Positions 6,351 to 6,523 of a stretch of DNA of 6,523 bases are shown in pieces (within the stretch, counting starts at the first letter, position 1; each line of letters begins with the position of its first letter). The DNA lies in the NCBI GenBank assembly GCA_947629735.1, contig CANREX010000087.1, forward strand, positions 1-6,523, written 5' to 3'. A program made the position numbers and the translations under genes. The notes beneath the pieces were generated by a model. That model was not told the origin of the DNA. It worked only from the letters and a program-made list of their open reading frames with translations, and searched no databases. The stretch comes from an uncultured Clostridia bacterium (GTDB taxonomy: Bacteria; Bacillota; Clostridia; Christensenellales; Borkfalkiaceae).

Positions 6351-6523
6351 TTATCCGTTGAAAGAGGTCATCACCCTTTCGCAGGGAATTCCTTTGGCGA
6401 GCTCGATAGCCGCCTCCGCCGCCCTGTTGCCCGAGAGTCTGCTCAAAAGCCGCCGCTCGGCCTCCCGAAGACGGGTCGTCTCCCGCTCCGCCGCCTCCCG
6501 CTCGGCCTTCAGGGCTTCCAGAG
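6351..6523 (-). CDS. pth: Probable peptidyl-tRNA hydrolase, C-terminal 56 residues only (5' end outside window)
   Basis: Peptidyl-tRNA hydrolase releases peptides from prematurely dropped peptidyl-tRNAs in the cytoplasm so that the tRNAs can be reused. Only the C-terminus is visible, read in the frame that ends with TAA at 6353-6351. The last ~24 residues (RAAEAAIELAKG, then CERVMTSFNG) resemble the final helix of bacterial Pth, which typically ends in an A-x-E/A-A-[IV]-E-L segment and a terminal M-x-x-F-N. Position directly before mfd is the usual place of pth in many Bacillota, and this weighs as much as the sequence match. The preceding ~32 residues are a continuous Glu/Arg/Ala-rich stretch (for example KAEREAAERE) that looks helical or coiled-coil and is longer than the short linker I expect in Pth. 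The catalytic residues (His/Asn/Asp of the N-terminal part) lie outside the window, so activity cannot be judged. The alternative is an unrelated coiled-coil protein. Confidence 0.6.
   Translation of the reverse strand, partial: LEALKAEREAAERETTRLREAERRLLSRLSGNRAAEAAIELAKGIPCERVMTSFNG

Noticed and set aside
1..6523. CRISPR arrays, insertion sequences, tRNA or rRNA genes, phage or defence genes
   Set aside because: No repeated spacer pattern, transposase, terminal repeats or RNA-gene sequence was seen; the window is almost fully covered by four co-directional chromosomal genes.

Overview
The window holds four genes, all on the minus strand and tightly packed, so transcription runs from high to low coordinates. 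In that order they are: the last 56 residues of a probable peptidyl-tRNA hydrolase (pth), a complete transcription-repair coupling factor (mfd), a complete 734-residue lipoprotein resembling the SurA/PrsA foldases, and the first 204 residues of undecaprenyl-diphosphatase (uppP/bacA). Both ends of the window cut genes. The only non-coding stretch of any size is the 106 bases between mfd and the lipoprotein gene.

The order pth-mfd-foldase is one I know from Bacillota, especially Clostridia. The lipid-anchored foldase, the Shine-Dalgarno sites of GGAG type and the sigma-A-type promoter fit that group. The base composition looks moderate to slightly GC-rich, and G/C is common in third codon positions. 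This suggests a gut-type, less studied clostridial lineage rather than a low-GC Clostridium or Bacillus. This placement is inferred from gene order and style, not from a marker gene.

Region by region: 6351-6523 is the pth end, with an unusually long charged helix before the conserved C-terminal segment. Next, 2924-6346 is mfd, with a GTG start 4 bases after the pth stop and all expected domains and helicase motifs. Then 2818-2923 carries a near-consensus promoter (TTGTCA, 17 bases, TATAAT), a perfect 7-base dyad just after the predicted start of transcription, and a good ribosome binding site. Then 613-2817 is the lipoprotein gene. Finally 1-613 is uppP, whose start codon shares one base with the lipoprotein stop codon (TGATG).

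The layout suggests two transcription units laid end to end. The upstream one covers translation recycling and transcription-coupled repair (pth-mfd). The downstream one covers the cell envelope (foldase lipoprotein and uppP), has its own promoter, and probably also receives read-through, because no terminator is visible after mfd. These are mostly housekeeping functions and I see no clear novel system. The points most worth following are the large acidic foldase-like lipoprotein with a seemingly split parvulin region, its promoter and dyad, and a His in place of a known UvrA-contact Arg in Mfd.
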